A model generated the notes under the pieces. It searched no databases, was not told the DNA's origin, and saw only the letters and a program-made list of their open reading frames with translations. From JBAZWE01 sp041660545 (GTDB lineage Bacteria > Actinomycetota > Thermoleophilia > BMS3ABIN01), in NCBI GenBank assembly GCA_041660545.1, contig JBAZWE010000088.1, positions 1-7,250 of the forward strand: a stretch of DNA of 7,250 nucleotides, in the 5' to 3' direction. Of the stretch, positions 1 through 6,525 are shown piece by piece. A program made the translations under genes and the position numbers. Every line of letters starts with the position of its first letter. The first letter of the stretch is position 1.

Positions 1-1045
1 TGCCGTATCCGGAGCCGAGCGCGGCCCTGACACCTTCCGCCATCTGCCGGGCCACTGTTTCTGATACGGCGCCCTTTTCATCGAGGGCTTCCTGTTCTAC
101 TTTCAGAACTGCAGTCTTTACTGAGTTGTCATATGCTATTACGCCGCCCAGGAAGAAGCGGGAGGCTCCACTTAAGCCTGTAATAGTCTCACTCAACATG
201 CCGCCAGTGCATGATTCGGCTACTGCCAGTGTCTCGCCGCGATGCGTCAGTTTGTTGGAGACGATTTCCTCGATCGACTCTCCGTGGGAGTAAACATATT
301 CGGCGAATATGTCGCCGAATTTTTTCATCGAATCGTTGATCTGATCCCGATCGCCTTCTTTGCCCGATATATCGAGGATGACCTCTCCATAGCGGGCGCA
401 AATGCTGACCTGAAGCCCTGATTGAGACTCTCCGAGCACCGATTCGACCGCATCCGAGACGCGGGGTTCTCCGACCCCGTATAGACAAAGGGTCTCATGT
501 ACAGAAACAGCGGCAGACTCAAGCATTGATTTCACCGGATCAAAACCGCTGACATTCTGCCACATCGATTTCATTTCTGAAGGGACGCCGGGAAGAACGA
601 TAATGAGAGCCTCTCCCACGCTTAAGATAAATCCTGGTGCTGTCCCGGCGGGAGAAACAGGAATACTCCCCACAGGGATTGTCGCCTGTTTGATCTGGTT
701 AGGTGCCAGAGAGGTTGAGCCGGTCGCGTCCGAAACCATTGCCTCGGCCAGTGGATCCAGCTTGCATTCAAGGCCCAGAGCCGCCGCGATAGCCGTGGCG
801 GTCAGATCGTCATGGGTAGGACCGAGGCCGCCAGAAACCAGAATCAGCCCTGGTTCATAACCGAGTGCGAATTCCAGCGCTTTGACGATCTCGTCTGGAA
901 TATCCGGAACCGAGAGTGTGAGCGCTACGCGCATGCCATGGCGCTCGATTTCGTGAGCCAGGTATCGAGTGTTTGTATCGATTATCCGGCCCTCGGTTAG
1001 TTCAGTCCCGATTGTGATTATGACGGCTCGCATATTATCCAGCAT
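1..1045 (-). CDS. cinA: CinA family protein: MoaB/MogA-like domain plus nicotinamide-nucleotide amidohydrolase domain (3' end cut by window edge)
   Basis: The frame stays open for 348 codons and runs off the left edge. Full-length CinA proteins are usually about 410-425 residues, so roughly the last 65 are missing. Residues about 5-170 form the molybdopterin-binding-like (COG1058) domain, with VIITIGTEL near the start, GGLGPTHDDLT at 72-82 and PGVPSEMK at 152-159. From about residue 258 comes the PncC-type deamidase domain, with AESCTGG at 276-282 and GGVIAYDN at 300-307. In characterised homologues this family recycles nicotinamide mononucleotide to nicotinic acid mononucleotide, and the N-terminal domain can act as an ADP-ribose pyrophosphatase; the role here is inferred from family. 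Start at 1045 is preferred over the in-frame ATG at 1033 because GAGGA (plus 1054-1058) lies 8 nt upstream. The gene follows pgsA after 66 bp and is probably cotranscribed. In similar clusters recA comes next, so it may lie beyond the edge. Confidence 0.95.
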   Translation of the reverse strand, partial: MLDNMRAVIITIGTELTEGRIIDTNTRYLAHEIERHGMRVALTLSVPDIPDEIVKALEFALGYEPGLILVSGGLGPTHDDLTATAIAAALGLECKLDPLAEAMVSDATGSTSLAPNQIKQATIPVGSIPVSPAGTAPGFILSVGEALIIVLPGVPSEMKSMWQNVSGFDPVKSMLESAAVSVHETLCLYGVGEPRVSDAVESVLGESQSGLQVSICARYGEVILDISGKEGDRDQINDSMKKFGDIFAEYVYSHGESIEEIVSNKLTHRGETLAVAESCTGGMLSETITGLSGASRFFLGGVIAYDNSVKTAVLKVEQEALDEKGAVSETVARQMAEGVRAALGSGYG

Positions 1046-1111
1046 GCAAAGTTTCCTCGATCTGTGTGAGCTCCAGCGTGCGTAAGCCTGACTGCCTTGA
1101 CGGGATCAAAC

Positions 1112-1747
1112 CTACTCGGGAGCCTTTACCCAGTCTCGAGCTTTTAAAAAATAATCGATTCCCGAGATCACGGTAAGGAGCGCGGCGATATTGATTAGAT
1201 ACCAGCTGAAAGGCCTGTCCAGAATATATCCCTGCTGTGGCAGGATGAGGGCTATGACTGCGATAACCTGACTGACGGTTTTTATTTTTCCCAGCGGACT
1301 TGCCGGGATGACGACTCTTTCAGCCGCGGCCACAAGTCTTAAACCCGTGACCGCGAATTCCCGGGCGATGATCACCATGGCTATCCAGGCCGAGATGCGC
1401 CCCAGTGCCAGCAGTGAGATGAGAGCCGCGGATATGAGCAGCTTATCCGCAAGAGGATCGAGGAACTGCCCCAGAACCGTCACGGCATTGCGCGATCGCG
1501 CGAAATATCCGTCAAGTGTGTCGGTGAGGGCGGCAATGACAAATATGCCAACTGCGATCGAGGCGCTGAGCCAGGATGGAATGATCTCGAGCCCCAGCAT
1601 GAACACCATGAATACGGGGATGAGTAGAATCCGAAAGATAGTAAGGCCGTTGGCGAGATTAACCGGTACCCGCCACCGGCCCCGATCTTCGGCGTCAGAT
1701 GAAGCAGCTGGCTGCACTTTGCTCACCTGCCGCCCCCCTTCCGTCAT
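1112..1747 (-). CDS. pgsA: CDP-diacylglycerol--glycerol-3-phosphate 3-phosphatidyltransferase (phosphatidylglycerophosphate synthase)
   Basis: This integral membrane enzyme joins CDP-diacylglycerol and glycerol 3-phosphate to make phosphatidylglycerophosphate, the precursor of phosphatidylglycerol and cardiolipin. The full CDP-alcohol phosphotransferase motif D-x2-DG-x2-AR-x8-G-x3-D-x3-D is present at residues 76-101 (D76, D79, G80, A83, R84, G93, D97, D101). NLANGLTIFRI (30-40) and IAREFAVTGLR (127-137) are typical of PgsA rather than other family members. Hydrophobic segments lie at about 36-56, 60-76, 103-128, 158-170 and 181-197. At 211 residues it is slightly long because of a polar N-terminal stretch of about 28 residues. 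The ATG at 1747 overlaps the upstream stop as TAATG, suggesting translational coupling. An in-frame GTG at 1726 (codon 8) has a purine-rich GGAAGGGGGG just upstream and is a credible alternative start. Confidence 0.95.
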   Translation of the reverse strand: MTEGGRQVSKVQPAASSDAEDRGRWRVPVNLANGLTIFRILLIPVFMVFMLGLEIIPSWLSASIAVGIFVIAALTDTLDGYFARSRNAVTVLGQFLDPLADKLLISAALISLLALGRISAWIAMVIIAREFAVTGLRLVAAAERVVIPASPLGKIKTVSQVIAVIALILPQQGYILDRPFSWYLINIAALLTVISGIDYFLKARDWVKAPE

Positions 1748-2523
1748 TATCCGCCCAGTTTCCTGAGGCCGGCGATAGTGATTTCATAGTCCGCCGGCGC
1801 CACGGTCAGCGGTGGCTGGGGCTGACCGTTGATAGTGATTTCAAGTTCGGCATTGCCAACAGTCAGTTTCAGGCGGGTCTCCGTGCCGATCTCGGTTTTG
1901 TCCAGACTCTGGATTTCGCCCGTCTCAAACACGTGCGGCTCAATCAGAGGTTTATTATCGCTCGTCTTTACCACTTCGACCCAGACGGGTTTTTTCGCCT
2001 TGAAGGAAACGCTCTCGAGAGTACTCGGACGAGTCTGGGTCTGGACGGTCGCCGCCGGCGCCGGAATTATGGACGGAGCCGTCTGCGTCTGCGCCGTAGT
2101 CTCGGATTCTGTGGATGTCGGTGTCAGGGTGGCCGGCTCCGTGCCCTTGTTTCCCCATCCCATGTATGAAAGAACGGCTATTATCGCCACCGCCAGAATG
2201 GCAACGATAAGATAGTTGGCGGGTCGCTTGCGTGGAGCTTCCGTATTGGCAGTCTTGGGTGGCTGGATGACATGCTCGCGATGGTCGCCGCTACCAAAGC
2301 GTTCATTGAACTCATCGATGAGAAGCTGGTAATCAAGATCGAGGTAACCGGCGTAAGTTCTTAAAAAACCTTTTACATACGTTCCGGCAGGGAGTATATC
2401 GAAGTCCTCGTTCTCCATCGCCTGGATGTATTTGACCCTGATCTTGGTATCCTCTTCCGCCTGCTGCAGGGAGATATCCTTGCGCACGCGGGCATCTCGC
2501 AATGTGGTGCCGATCTCAAACAT
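1747..2523 (-). CDS. rodZ: RodZ-like protein: N-terminal helix-turn-helix, single membrane span, C-terminal DUF4115-type domain
   Basis: Residues 1-75 form a Cro/C1-type helix-turn-helix of the RodZ (HTH_25) kind: LRDARVRKDISLQQAEEDTKI, then YIQAMENEDFDILPAGTYVKGFLRTYA. A basic stretch (KTANTEAPRKR, 90-100) precedes one hydrophobic span at about 102-121. A Thr/Gln/Pro-rich linker (about 128-170) follows, then a beta-rich domain at about 171-255 (VWVEVVKTSDNK..., LTVGNAELEITINGQ) matching the extracytoplasmic domain of RodZ. In characterised bacteria RodZ links MreB filaments to the cell-wall elongation machinery. The Bacillus homologue YmfM lies directly before pgsA and cinA, as here. The length of 258 residues is normal for Gram-positive forms. 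The stop overlaps the pgsA start. A GGGGA lies close upstream of the ATG. The family call is strong; a direct DNA-binding role is neither shown nor excluded. Confidence 0.88.
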   Translation of the reverse strand: MFEIGTTLRDARVRKDISLQQAEEDTKIRVKYIQAMENEDFDILPAGTYVKGFLRTYAGYLDLDYQLLIDEFNERFGSGDHREHVIQPPKTANTEAPRKRPANYLIVAILAVAIIAVLSYMGWGNKGTEPATLTPTSTESETTAQTQTAPSIIPAPAATVQTQTRPSTLESVSFKAKKPVWVEVVKTSDNKPLIEPHVFETGEIQSLDKTEIGTETRLKLTVGNAELEITINGQPQPPLTVAPADYEITIAGLRKLGG

Positions 2524-2596
2524 GTATCCCCAAGCTCATGATTTCCCGCGTTTATCATATCCAGCTATGCAAACGCGGCTTCTGATTAACCGTAGT

Positions 2597-2605
2597 ATTT
2601 TACCA
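2597..2605 (-). promoter_or_regulatory. Possible extended -10 element for the rodZ-pgsA-cinA transcript
   Basis: Read on the minus strand this is TGGTAAAAT, an extended -10 (TGnTAAAAT) that would start transcription about 65 nt before the rodZ ATG. The matching -35 region is poor (about three of six consensus bases), so the call is weak. It is the best leftward candidate I could find in the gap. Confidence 0.3.
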
Positions 2606-2681
2606 GCAAACAGGCCCGAATGAAGCTCGAATCTACCAGAATCTAACACTTGGTGCGCGCCGATACAATTTTGATGAGTCA

Positions 2682-2699
2682 AATGACATCGACGTCATT
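2682..2699. promoter_or_regulatory. 18-bp near-perfect dyad, possible operator between the divergent operons
   Basis: The sequence AATGACATCGACGTCATT reads as arms AATGAC and GTCATT around a TCGA centre, with only one of nine base pairs breaking symmetry. It lies about 63 bp upstream of the rightward -35 and about 80 bp upstream of the possible leftward -10. There is no T-run directly after it, so a transcription-factor site fits better than a terminator. The regulator is unknown. Confidence 0.4.
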
Positions 2700-2731
2700 C
2701 CATCCATAAAGTTCTTTTTTACGGGTCCGCA

Positions 2732-2750
2732 CACGCGAGCTTTCACGCGA
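2732..2750 (+). repeat. Direct repeat CACGCGA x2, 12-bp period, next to the -35 box
   Basis: CACGCGA occurs at 2732-2738 and again at 2744-2750. The second copy ends 11 bp before the TTGACA box. Two copies about one helical turn apart beside a -35 is an arrangement often used by activators. The motif is short, so chance is possible. Confidence 0.35.
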
Positions 2751-2761
2751 ACCTGCCATTA

Positions 2762-2789
2762 TTGACAAAATAGCACCAGCTGATAATAT
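2762..2789 (+). promoter_or_regulatory. Strong candidate sigma-70 type promoter for the leader, small ORF and hyp operon
   Basis: There is a perfect TTGACA at 2762-2767, a 16-bp spacer, and TAATAT at 2784-2789 preceded by TG at 2781-2782, giving the extended -10 TGATAATAT. Transcription would start near 2795-2797, leaving a leader of about 95 nt before the small ORF and about 268 nt before hypA. No other rightward promoter as good was seen between rodZ and hypA. Confidence 0.65.
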
Positions 2790-2795
2790 CTTTTT

Positions 2796-2889
2796 GCGAG
2801 CCTGCCCGGGAAAGAAAGACTGATTTCTTCAGGGAAGGAAAGGGTACACCTGCAGTCTTTCCGGTGAAGTCAGCCGGAGAATAGAACCG
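2796..2889 (+). ncRNA. Structured 5' leader of the hyp transcript, class not recognised
   Basis: Two hairpins can be drawn. The first pairs GAAAGACTG (2814-2822) with CAGTCTTTC (2853-2861), nine continuous pairs. Inside it TTTCTTC (2824-2830) pairs with GAAGGAAA (2834-2841) across a three-base AGG loop with one bulged G. The second pairs CCGGT (2861-2865) with GCCGG (2873-2877) around a seven-base loop, sharing one base with the first. A third, terminator-like hairpin follows at 2895-2917. This promoter-hairpins-terminator layout suits either a cis-acting attenuator or riboswitch, or a small RNA of about 125 nt. From memory it does not match the conserved cores of the cobalamin, NiCo, FMN, TPP or molybdenum-cofactor riboswitches. 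Pairing was done by eye with no folding energies. Confidence 0.4.
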
Positions 2890-3048
2890 ATGGAGCCGGC
2901 GTTGATGATGCGTCGGCTTTTTATGTATACGCCTCGTGGCGAAGACGGCAAATATCTCGTATATGCGCCATTTGTTCCTTTTTACTACCTGGATCAGAGT
3001 TTGAAACGACAGGCGAAAGGGCAGCCTTTTGATCACACCCATGACTGA
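2890..3048 (+). CDS. Small unrecognised ORF (52 codons) leading the hyp operon, His-containing C-terminus
   Basis: I do not recognise this product. The frame runs from ATG 2890 to TGA 3046-3048. GGAGA (2876-2880) lies 9 nt before this ATG. Alternative starts at 2905 and 2908 would use the GGAG at 2892-2895. The product is rich in aromatics (YLVYAPFVPFYYLD, residues 22-35), then basic (LKRQAKG, 38-44), and ends DHTHD (48-52), which could bind a metal. There is no signal peptide or clear membrane span. About half of its third codon positions are G or C, not unlike the neighbours. It ends 15 bp before hypA and in the same frame. It may be a real small protein of the operon, a leader peptide, or a chance ORF; the residue composition looks protein-like, but homology is untested. 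Confidence 0.45.
   Translation: MEPALMMRRLFMYTPRGEDGKYLVYAPFVPFYYLDQSLKRQAKGQPFDHTHD
2895..2922 (+). terminator. Intrinsic-terminator-like hairpin (possible attenuator) ahead of hypA
   Basis: GCCGGCG (2895-2901) pairs with CGTCGGC (2911-2917), seven pairs including one G-T, around a nine-base loop, followed directly by TTTTT (2918-2922). That is the textbook form of a Rho-independent terminator. It sits inside the transcribed leader, upstream of every hyp gene, so if active it would attenuate the operon rather than end it. The ATG codons at 2905 and 2908 of the small ORF fall in or at the edge of its loop. Confidence 0.5.
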
Positions 3049-3063
3049 AACGGATTTGGGTTT

Positions 3064-3405
3064 TTGCACGAATACGCCATAACAGAAAGCATCCTCGAGA
3101 TCGTTCAGACCGAAGCGTCACAAGCGGGCGCGATACGCGTCGATGAAGTCAAAGTTGTGATTGGTGAACTATCCAGCTTCGCAGGTAGTTCGATCGAGTT
3201 CTATTTCGAAGAGCTATCTCACGGTACCGTCGCCGAAGGCGCCCGTCTTGTATTTGAAGAACTGGAAGCCAACGCGATATGTTGCAGCTGCGGATCCGGC
3301 TTCAGACCGCGAAATGCCTTTTATTCATGCCCCGAATGCGGATCGCGGCTTTTCGATCTCAAGCAGGGACAGGAGTTATATATAGACAGCATCGAAGTCA
3401 CATGA
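3064..3405 (+). CDS. hypA: Hydrogenase nickel-insertion metallochaperone HypA (TTG start)
   Basis: HypA binds nickel through the N-terminal Met-His-Glu and delivers it with HypB to the large subunit of [NiFe] hydrogenase. The product has 113 residues, the usual length. It opens MHEYAITESILEIV with His2 and Glu3 in place. It carries the structural zinc site as two CxxC pairs, C73-C76 and C89-C92, with an extra Cys at 74. The start codon is TTG: no in-frame ATG lies between the TGA at 3046 and the conserved MHE, and starting here puts His2 at the N-terminus as the function requires. The ribosome site is poor (GGATTTGGG just upstream), so expression may depend on coupling to the small upstream ORF. 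hypB follows after about 66 bp. Confidence 0.95.
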   Translation: MHEYAITESILEIVQTEASQAGAIRVDEVKVVIGELSSFAGSSIEFYFEELSHGTVAEGARLVFEELEANAICCSCGSGFRPRNAFYSCPECGSRLFDLKQGQELYIDSIEVT

Positions 3406-3471
3406 TGCAGCGAGTGTGTCCTGCCGCTTTGAAAACAGAACTGTAATGCTAACTAATGGATGGGTAGCCTC

Positions 3472-4140
3472 ATGAAAATCGAAGTCAAGAAGAACATACT
3501 TGCACGTAATGACACGACCGCCGCTGAAAATCGTGAGCGTCTGTCCCGTCAGGGCGTATGTATGATAAATCTGATGGCATCCCCGGGGGCAGGCAAGACC
3601 AGTGTCATCATGAAGGCTATCGAGAGCCTTTCAGGAGATCACGCGATGGCCGTGATCGAGGGGGATATCGCTTCCGAGATAGATTCCCTGGCCATCGAGG
3701 CCATGAATATACCGGCGCTACAGATCAATACAGGCGGTTCCTGCCATCTGACGGCATCGATGATAAGTTCGGCGCTCGATTATCTGGACCTGGATTCGCT
3801 GGATCTGGTTATAGTCGAGAACGTAGGAAACCTCGTGTGTCCCGCTGAGTTCGATCTTGGTGAGACCGGACGCGTCATGATAGCGAGCATAACGGAGGGA
3901 CATGACAAGCCTCACAAGTATCCCACCATCTTTAAGGAAGTCGACGCGATCCTGGTGAACAAGGTGGACCTCCTGCCTTATTGTGATTTCGATATGGCAA
4001 GCTTTCGCCAGGTGGTCGAAGATCTTAACCCGGACGGAGCCATCATCGAGCTATCCTGCAAGGACGGTTATGGAACCGACGAATGGTGCCATTGGATGAA
4101 AACCGCCATAAGCGAGAGCAAGACCAGGTTGTCATCCTGA
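3472..4140 (+). CDS. hypB: Hydrogenase nickel-incorporation GTPase HypB
   Basis: HypB is a SIMIBI-class GTPase that works with HypA in nickel insertion. Counting from the ATG at 3472 (222 residues), the P-loop SPGAGKTS is at 37-44, the interface metal-site Cys91-His92 is in GGSCHLTA, ENVGNLVCPAEFDLGE is at 116-131 with Cys123, and the G4 motif NKVD is at 163-166. An in-frame ATG at 3460 would add four residues (MGSL). The 3472 start is preferred because GGATGGG (3458-3464) is 7 nt upstream. The protein lacks the N-terminal CxxCGC motif of E. coli HypB and the His-rich stretch of others, so it is the minimal form with only the G-domain metal site. It ends 33 bp before hypF. Confidence 0.96.
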   Translation: MKIEVKKNILARNDTTAAENRERLSRQGVCMINLMASPGAGKTSVIMKAIESLSGDHAMAVIEGDIASEIDSLAIEAMNIPALQINTGGSCHLTASMISSALDYLDLDSLDLVIVENVGNLVCPAEFDLGETGRVMIASITEGHDKPHKYPTIFKEVDAILVNKVDLLPYCDFDMASFRQVVEDLNPDGAIIELSCKDGYGTDEWCHWMKTAISESKTRLSS

Positions 4141-4161
4141 CGCGGCCGGCCAGGGACAGGC

Positions 4162-4168
4162 AGGGGAG
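4162..4168 (+). promoter_or_regulatory. Ribosome binding site of hypF
   Basis: AGGGGAG lies 5 nt before the ATG at 4174. It is the strongest ribosome site in the operon and supports that start. Confidence 0.75.
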
Positions 4169-4173
4169 CAAGC

Positions 4174-6522
4174 ATGCCCGATCTGCATGACGGAATATCC
4201 CGCATTGCAAGAACCGTGATCCTGGTAAAAGGTATAGTCCAGGGCGTCGGCTTCAGGCCGTTCGTATACCAGGCGGCTATCGCGAAAAATCTGAATGGAC
4301 ACGTGATCAACACCACATCGGGCGTGGAGATAGACGTCGAGGGTCCCGCCGCCGGAATCGATTCCCTTGTCGAAGAGATCCGCTTAAGCGCGCCCCCCCT
4401 TTCCCACATAATCGATATCGAGACAATCAGCATGGAACCTTCGGGACGATCAGGTTTCAGGATCGGTGATTCGATCGCCGGACGCGAAGGCCATCAACTC
4501 GTGAGCCCGGATACATGCACCTGCGACGATTGCATCGCTGAACTGTTGAATCCCCAGGACAGGCGTTACCGGTATCCTTTTATCAATTGTACGAATTGTG
4601 GTCCCAGGTTCACAATAATCGAGGAATTGCCGTATGACCGTCACTTGACGACCATGAACAGGTTTGTCATGTGTCCGGAATGCCAGTCTGAATATGAGGA
4701 TCCGGGCGACCGCCGTTTTCATGCCGAACCCAACGCCTGCCCTGAATGCGGTCCTCAGCTCTGGCTCGCCGATTCGAATGGTAATACGGTTCCTGCTGAG
4801 GATGCGATTCGCGCTACGGCATCCGCGTTGCGAGCGGGAAAGATAGTGGCGCTCAAGGGACTCGGTGGCTTTCAGCTTGCCTGCCTGGCGACCAGCGAAG
4901 AAACCGTGGAGCGCCTTCGGCTGCGCAAGCGCCGGCCCCATAAGCCTTTCGCGCTTATGACGGTCTCCGTGGCGGAGGCATCGCTTCGTTGCCACATCAG
5001 TCCCCAGGAGCGGGAACTTCTGGAATCGGCGCAGAGACCGGTCGTTTTGCTGCGCCGCCTCGACAATAGCGACATCGCCGACGCAGTGGCGCCAGGGCTC
5101 GATCACCTGGGAGTCATGCTTCCCTGTACCCCCATGCATTTTCTCCTGCTCGACGAGGTGCAGACCCCGCTGGTGATGACCAGCGGCAATCTCTCCGATG
5201 AACCTATCTGCAGAACAAGTTATGAAGCCATGGCAAGGCTGTCGGCGATCGCCGACCTCTTTCTCATGCACGACCGTAAGATCAAATCGACTTATGATGA
5301 CAGCGTTATGATGGTGGAAAACGGCCGTCCTGTCATGCTGCGCCGCGCACGGGGCTATGCACCCCTGCCCGTAAAACTGCCCGCCCCCACCAATACCGAT
5401 GAAATAACGGAAGAGCGGAAGAAAAATACGTCGATCTTCGCCGCGGGAGCCGAGCTTAAAAATACATTTTGCCTGACGCGTGGCACCGACGCCTTCTTGT
5501 CACAACACATGGGTGATCTTGAGAATGTTGAGACGCTGCTGCACTACGAACGCACGGAGTCTCTCTATGAGAGCCTGTTTAATATCAAACCGGAATATTT
5601 TGTCTGCGACAGTCACCCCGACTATCTCTCGACGGCCTATTGCCAGGAGAGGCAAGCCTCGCCACTTAGGGTTCAGCATCACAAGGCGCATCTGGCATCC
5701 TGCCTGGCTGAAAACAATGTTTCTGGCGATGTAGTGGGAGTCACCCTGGACGGCACAGGCTTCGGAGACGACGGCACGATCTGGGGCGGCGAGTTCTTCG
5801 CGGGCGGGCTGACAACCGGTTTCACACGAGTTTCTCATCTTGAGCTAATGCCGCTGCTGGGCGGCGATGCAGCCGTACGTGAGCCCTGGCGAACAGCACT
5901 GGCCGCCATCTGGAAGTATGCGCCCGGGAAACTGGATTTTGCCTCGGACATACTCCAGATACCAGAACGCAAGCGCGGCCTGCTGCAGCGTCAGCTTCAA
6001 GCCAGACTGAACTGCCCCATGACTTCCAGCTGTGGACGCCTCTTTGATGCCGTCGGAGCGCTTGTCCTGCGACGCCTCAACGTCAGTTATGAAGCCCAGG
6101 CCGCAATCGAGCTGGAGGCTCTTGCGTGGCGCAGCGACATTCAGACTCCCGGACTTGAGCCCTATCGTTTCATGCTCGACAGTGACGTCGAACCCTGGAT
6201 CTTGTCTCCTGCCATGGTTGTCAATGATGTAATATGTGACATCGAGCGGGGAACCGTTCCTGCCCTGATAGCTCTTCGCTTTCACCTGGGCCTGTCAGAG
6301 GCTATAGTACAAACCAGTGTTTCAATTGCAGAAAAATACGGTCTGGACAAGGTGGCACTCAGTGGCGGCGTCTTTCAAAACCGCATGTTGCTGAGACTGA
6401 CGAGAGATGCTCTCTCGCTGGCCGGCATGGAGGTCTTGAGTCATCGTCACGTACCGCCCAATGATGGCGGAATCGCACTCGGACAGGCCGCGATGGCCCT
6501 GTTTAAGATAAGGAGTCAATAG
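4174..6522 (+). CDS. hypF: Carbamoyltransferase HypF, makes the cyanide-ligand precursor for [NiFe] hydrogenase
   Basis: HypF uses carbamoyl phosphate and ATP to carbamoylate the C-terminal cysteine of HypE, the first step to the CN ligands of the active-site iron. At 782 residues it is full length and all domains are present. The acylphosphatase domain is at about 12-98, with GIVQGVGFRPF and Arg28. The zinc-finger region has four CxxC pairs, C117/C120, C139/C142, C167/C170 and C189/C192, spaced 18, 24 and 18 as in the family. A YrdC/Sua5-like domain is at about 210-395 (KGLGGFQLAC, KRRPHKPFALM, MTSGNLSDEP, LRRARGYAPL). The Kae1-like carbamoyltransferase domain is at about 420-780 (VQHHKAHLASCLAEN, GVTLDGTGFGDDGTIWGGE, LSGGVFQNRMLL, PPNDGGIALGQ). 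No frameshift or lost motif was seen. hypC begins 3 bp after the stop. Confidence 0.98.
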   Translation: MPDLHDGISRIARTVILVKGIVQGVGFRPFVYQAAIAKNLNGHVINTTSGVEIDVEGPAAGIDSLVEEIRLSAPPLSHIIDIETISMEPSGRSGFRIGDSIAGREGHQLVSPDTCTCDDCIAELLNPQDRRYRYPFINCTNCGPRFTIIEELPYDRHLTTMNRFVMCPECQSEYEDPGDRRFHAEPNACPECGPQLWLADSNGNTVPAEDAIRATASALRAGKIVALKGLGGFQLACLATSEETVERLRLRKRRPHKPFALMTVSVAEASLRCHISPQERELLESAQRPVVLLRRLDNSDIADAVAPGLDHLGVMLPCTPMHFLLLDEVQTPLVMTSGNLSDEPICRTSYEAMARLSAIADLFLMHDRKIKSTYDDSVMMVENGRPVMLRRARGYAPLPVKLPAPTNTDEITEERKKNTSIFAAGAELKNTFCLTRGTDAFLSQHMGDLENVETLLHYERTESLYESLFNIKPEYFVCDSHPDYLSTAYCQERQASPLRVQHHKAHLASCLAENNVSGDVVGVTLDGTGFGDDGTIWGGEFFAGGLTTGFTRVSHLELMPLLGGDAAVREPWRTALAAIWKYAPGKLDFASDILQIPERKRGLLQRQLQARLNCPMTSSCGRLFDAVGALVLRRLNVSYEAQAAIELEALAWRSDIQTPGLEPYRFMLDSDVEPWILSPAMVVNDVICDIERGTVPALIALRFHLGLSEAIVQTSVSIAEKYGLDKVALSGGVFQNRMLLRLTRDALSLAGMEVLSHRHVPPNDGGIALGQAAMALFKIRSQ

Positions 6523-6525
6523 TCT

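Noticed and set aside
1308..1766. Plus-strand ORF of 152 codons opposite pgsA
   Set aside because: pgsA on the other strand has a complete catalytic motif; this frame has a low-complexity Ser/Arg/Ala-rich composition typical of a shadow.
2796..2889. Cobalamin riboswitch, suggested by GGGAA and CCGGTGAA stretches
   Set aside because: The conserved B12-box and the order of core segments are absent, and CCGGTGAAGTCAGCCGG is simply a short local hairpin.
2743..3069. Minus-strand ORF of 108 codons opposite the leader and small ORF
   Set aside because: It would start at a GTG overlapping the hypA start, its composition is strongly basic and not protein-family-like, and it runs antisense to a good promoter and terminator-like hairpin.
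2890..3405. Selenocysteine or readthrough fusion of the small ORF to HypA across the TGA at 3046
   Set aside because: The frames do match, but no clear bacterial SECIS-type hairpin follows the TGA. A fusion would also bury the Met-His that HypA needs at its N-terminus for nickel.
4144..4151. GGCCGGCC palindrome between hypB and hypF
   Set aside because: It is an eight-base GC palindrome without loop or T-run, so it is not a terminator and is easily explained by chance.
4450..5271. Minus-strand ORF of 273 codons inside hypF
   Set aside because: It is fully antisense to conserved zinc-finger and YrdC-like domains of hypF. Its residues are rich in Arg, Gly and His in the way expected of a reverse reading of a biased coding sequence.
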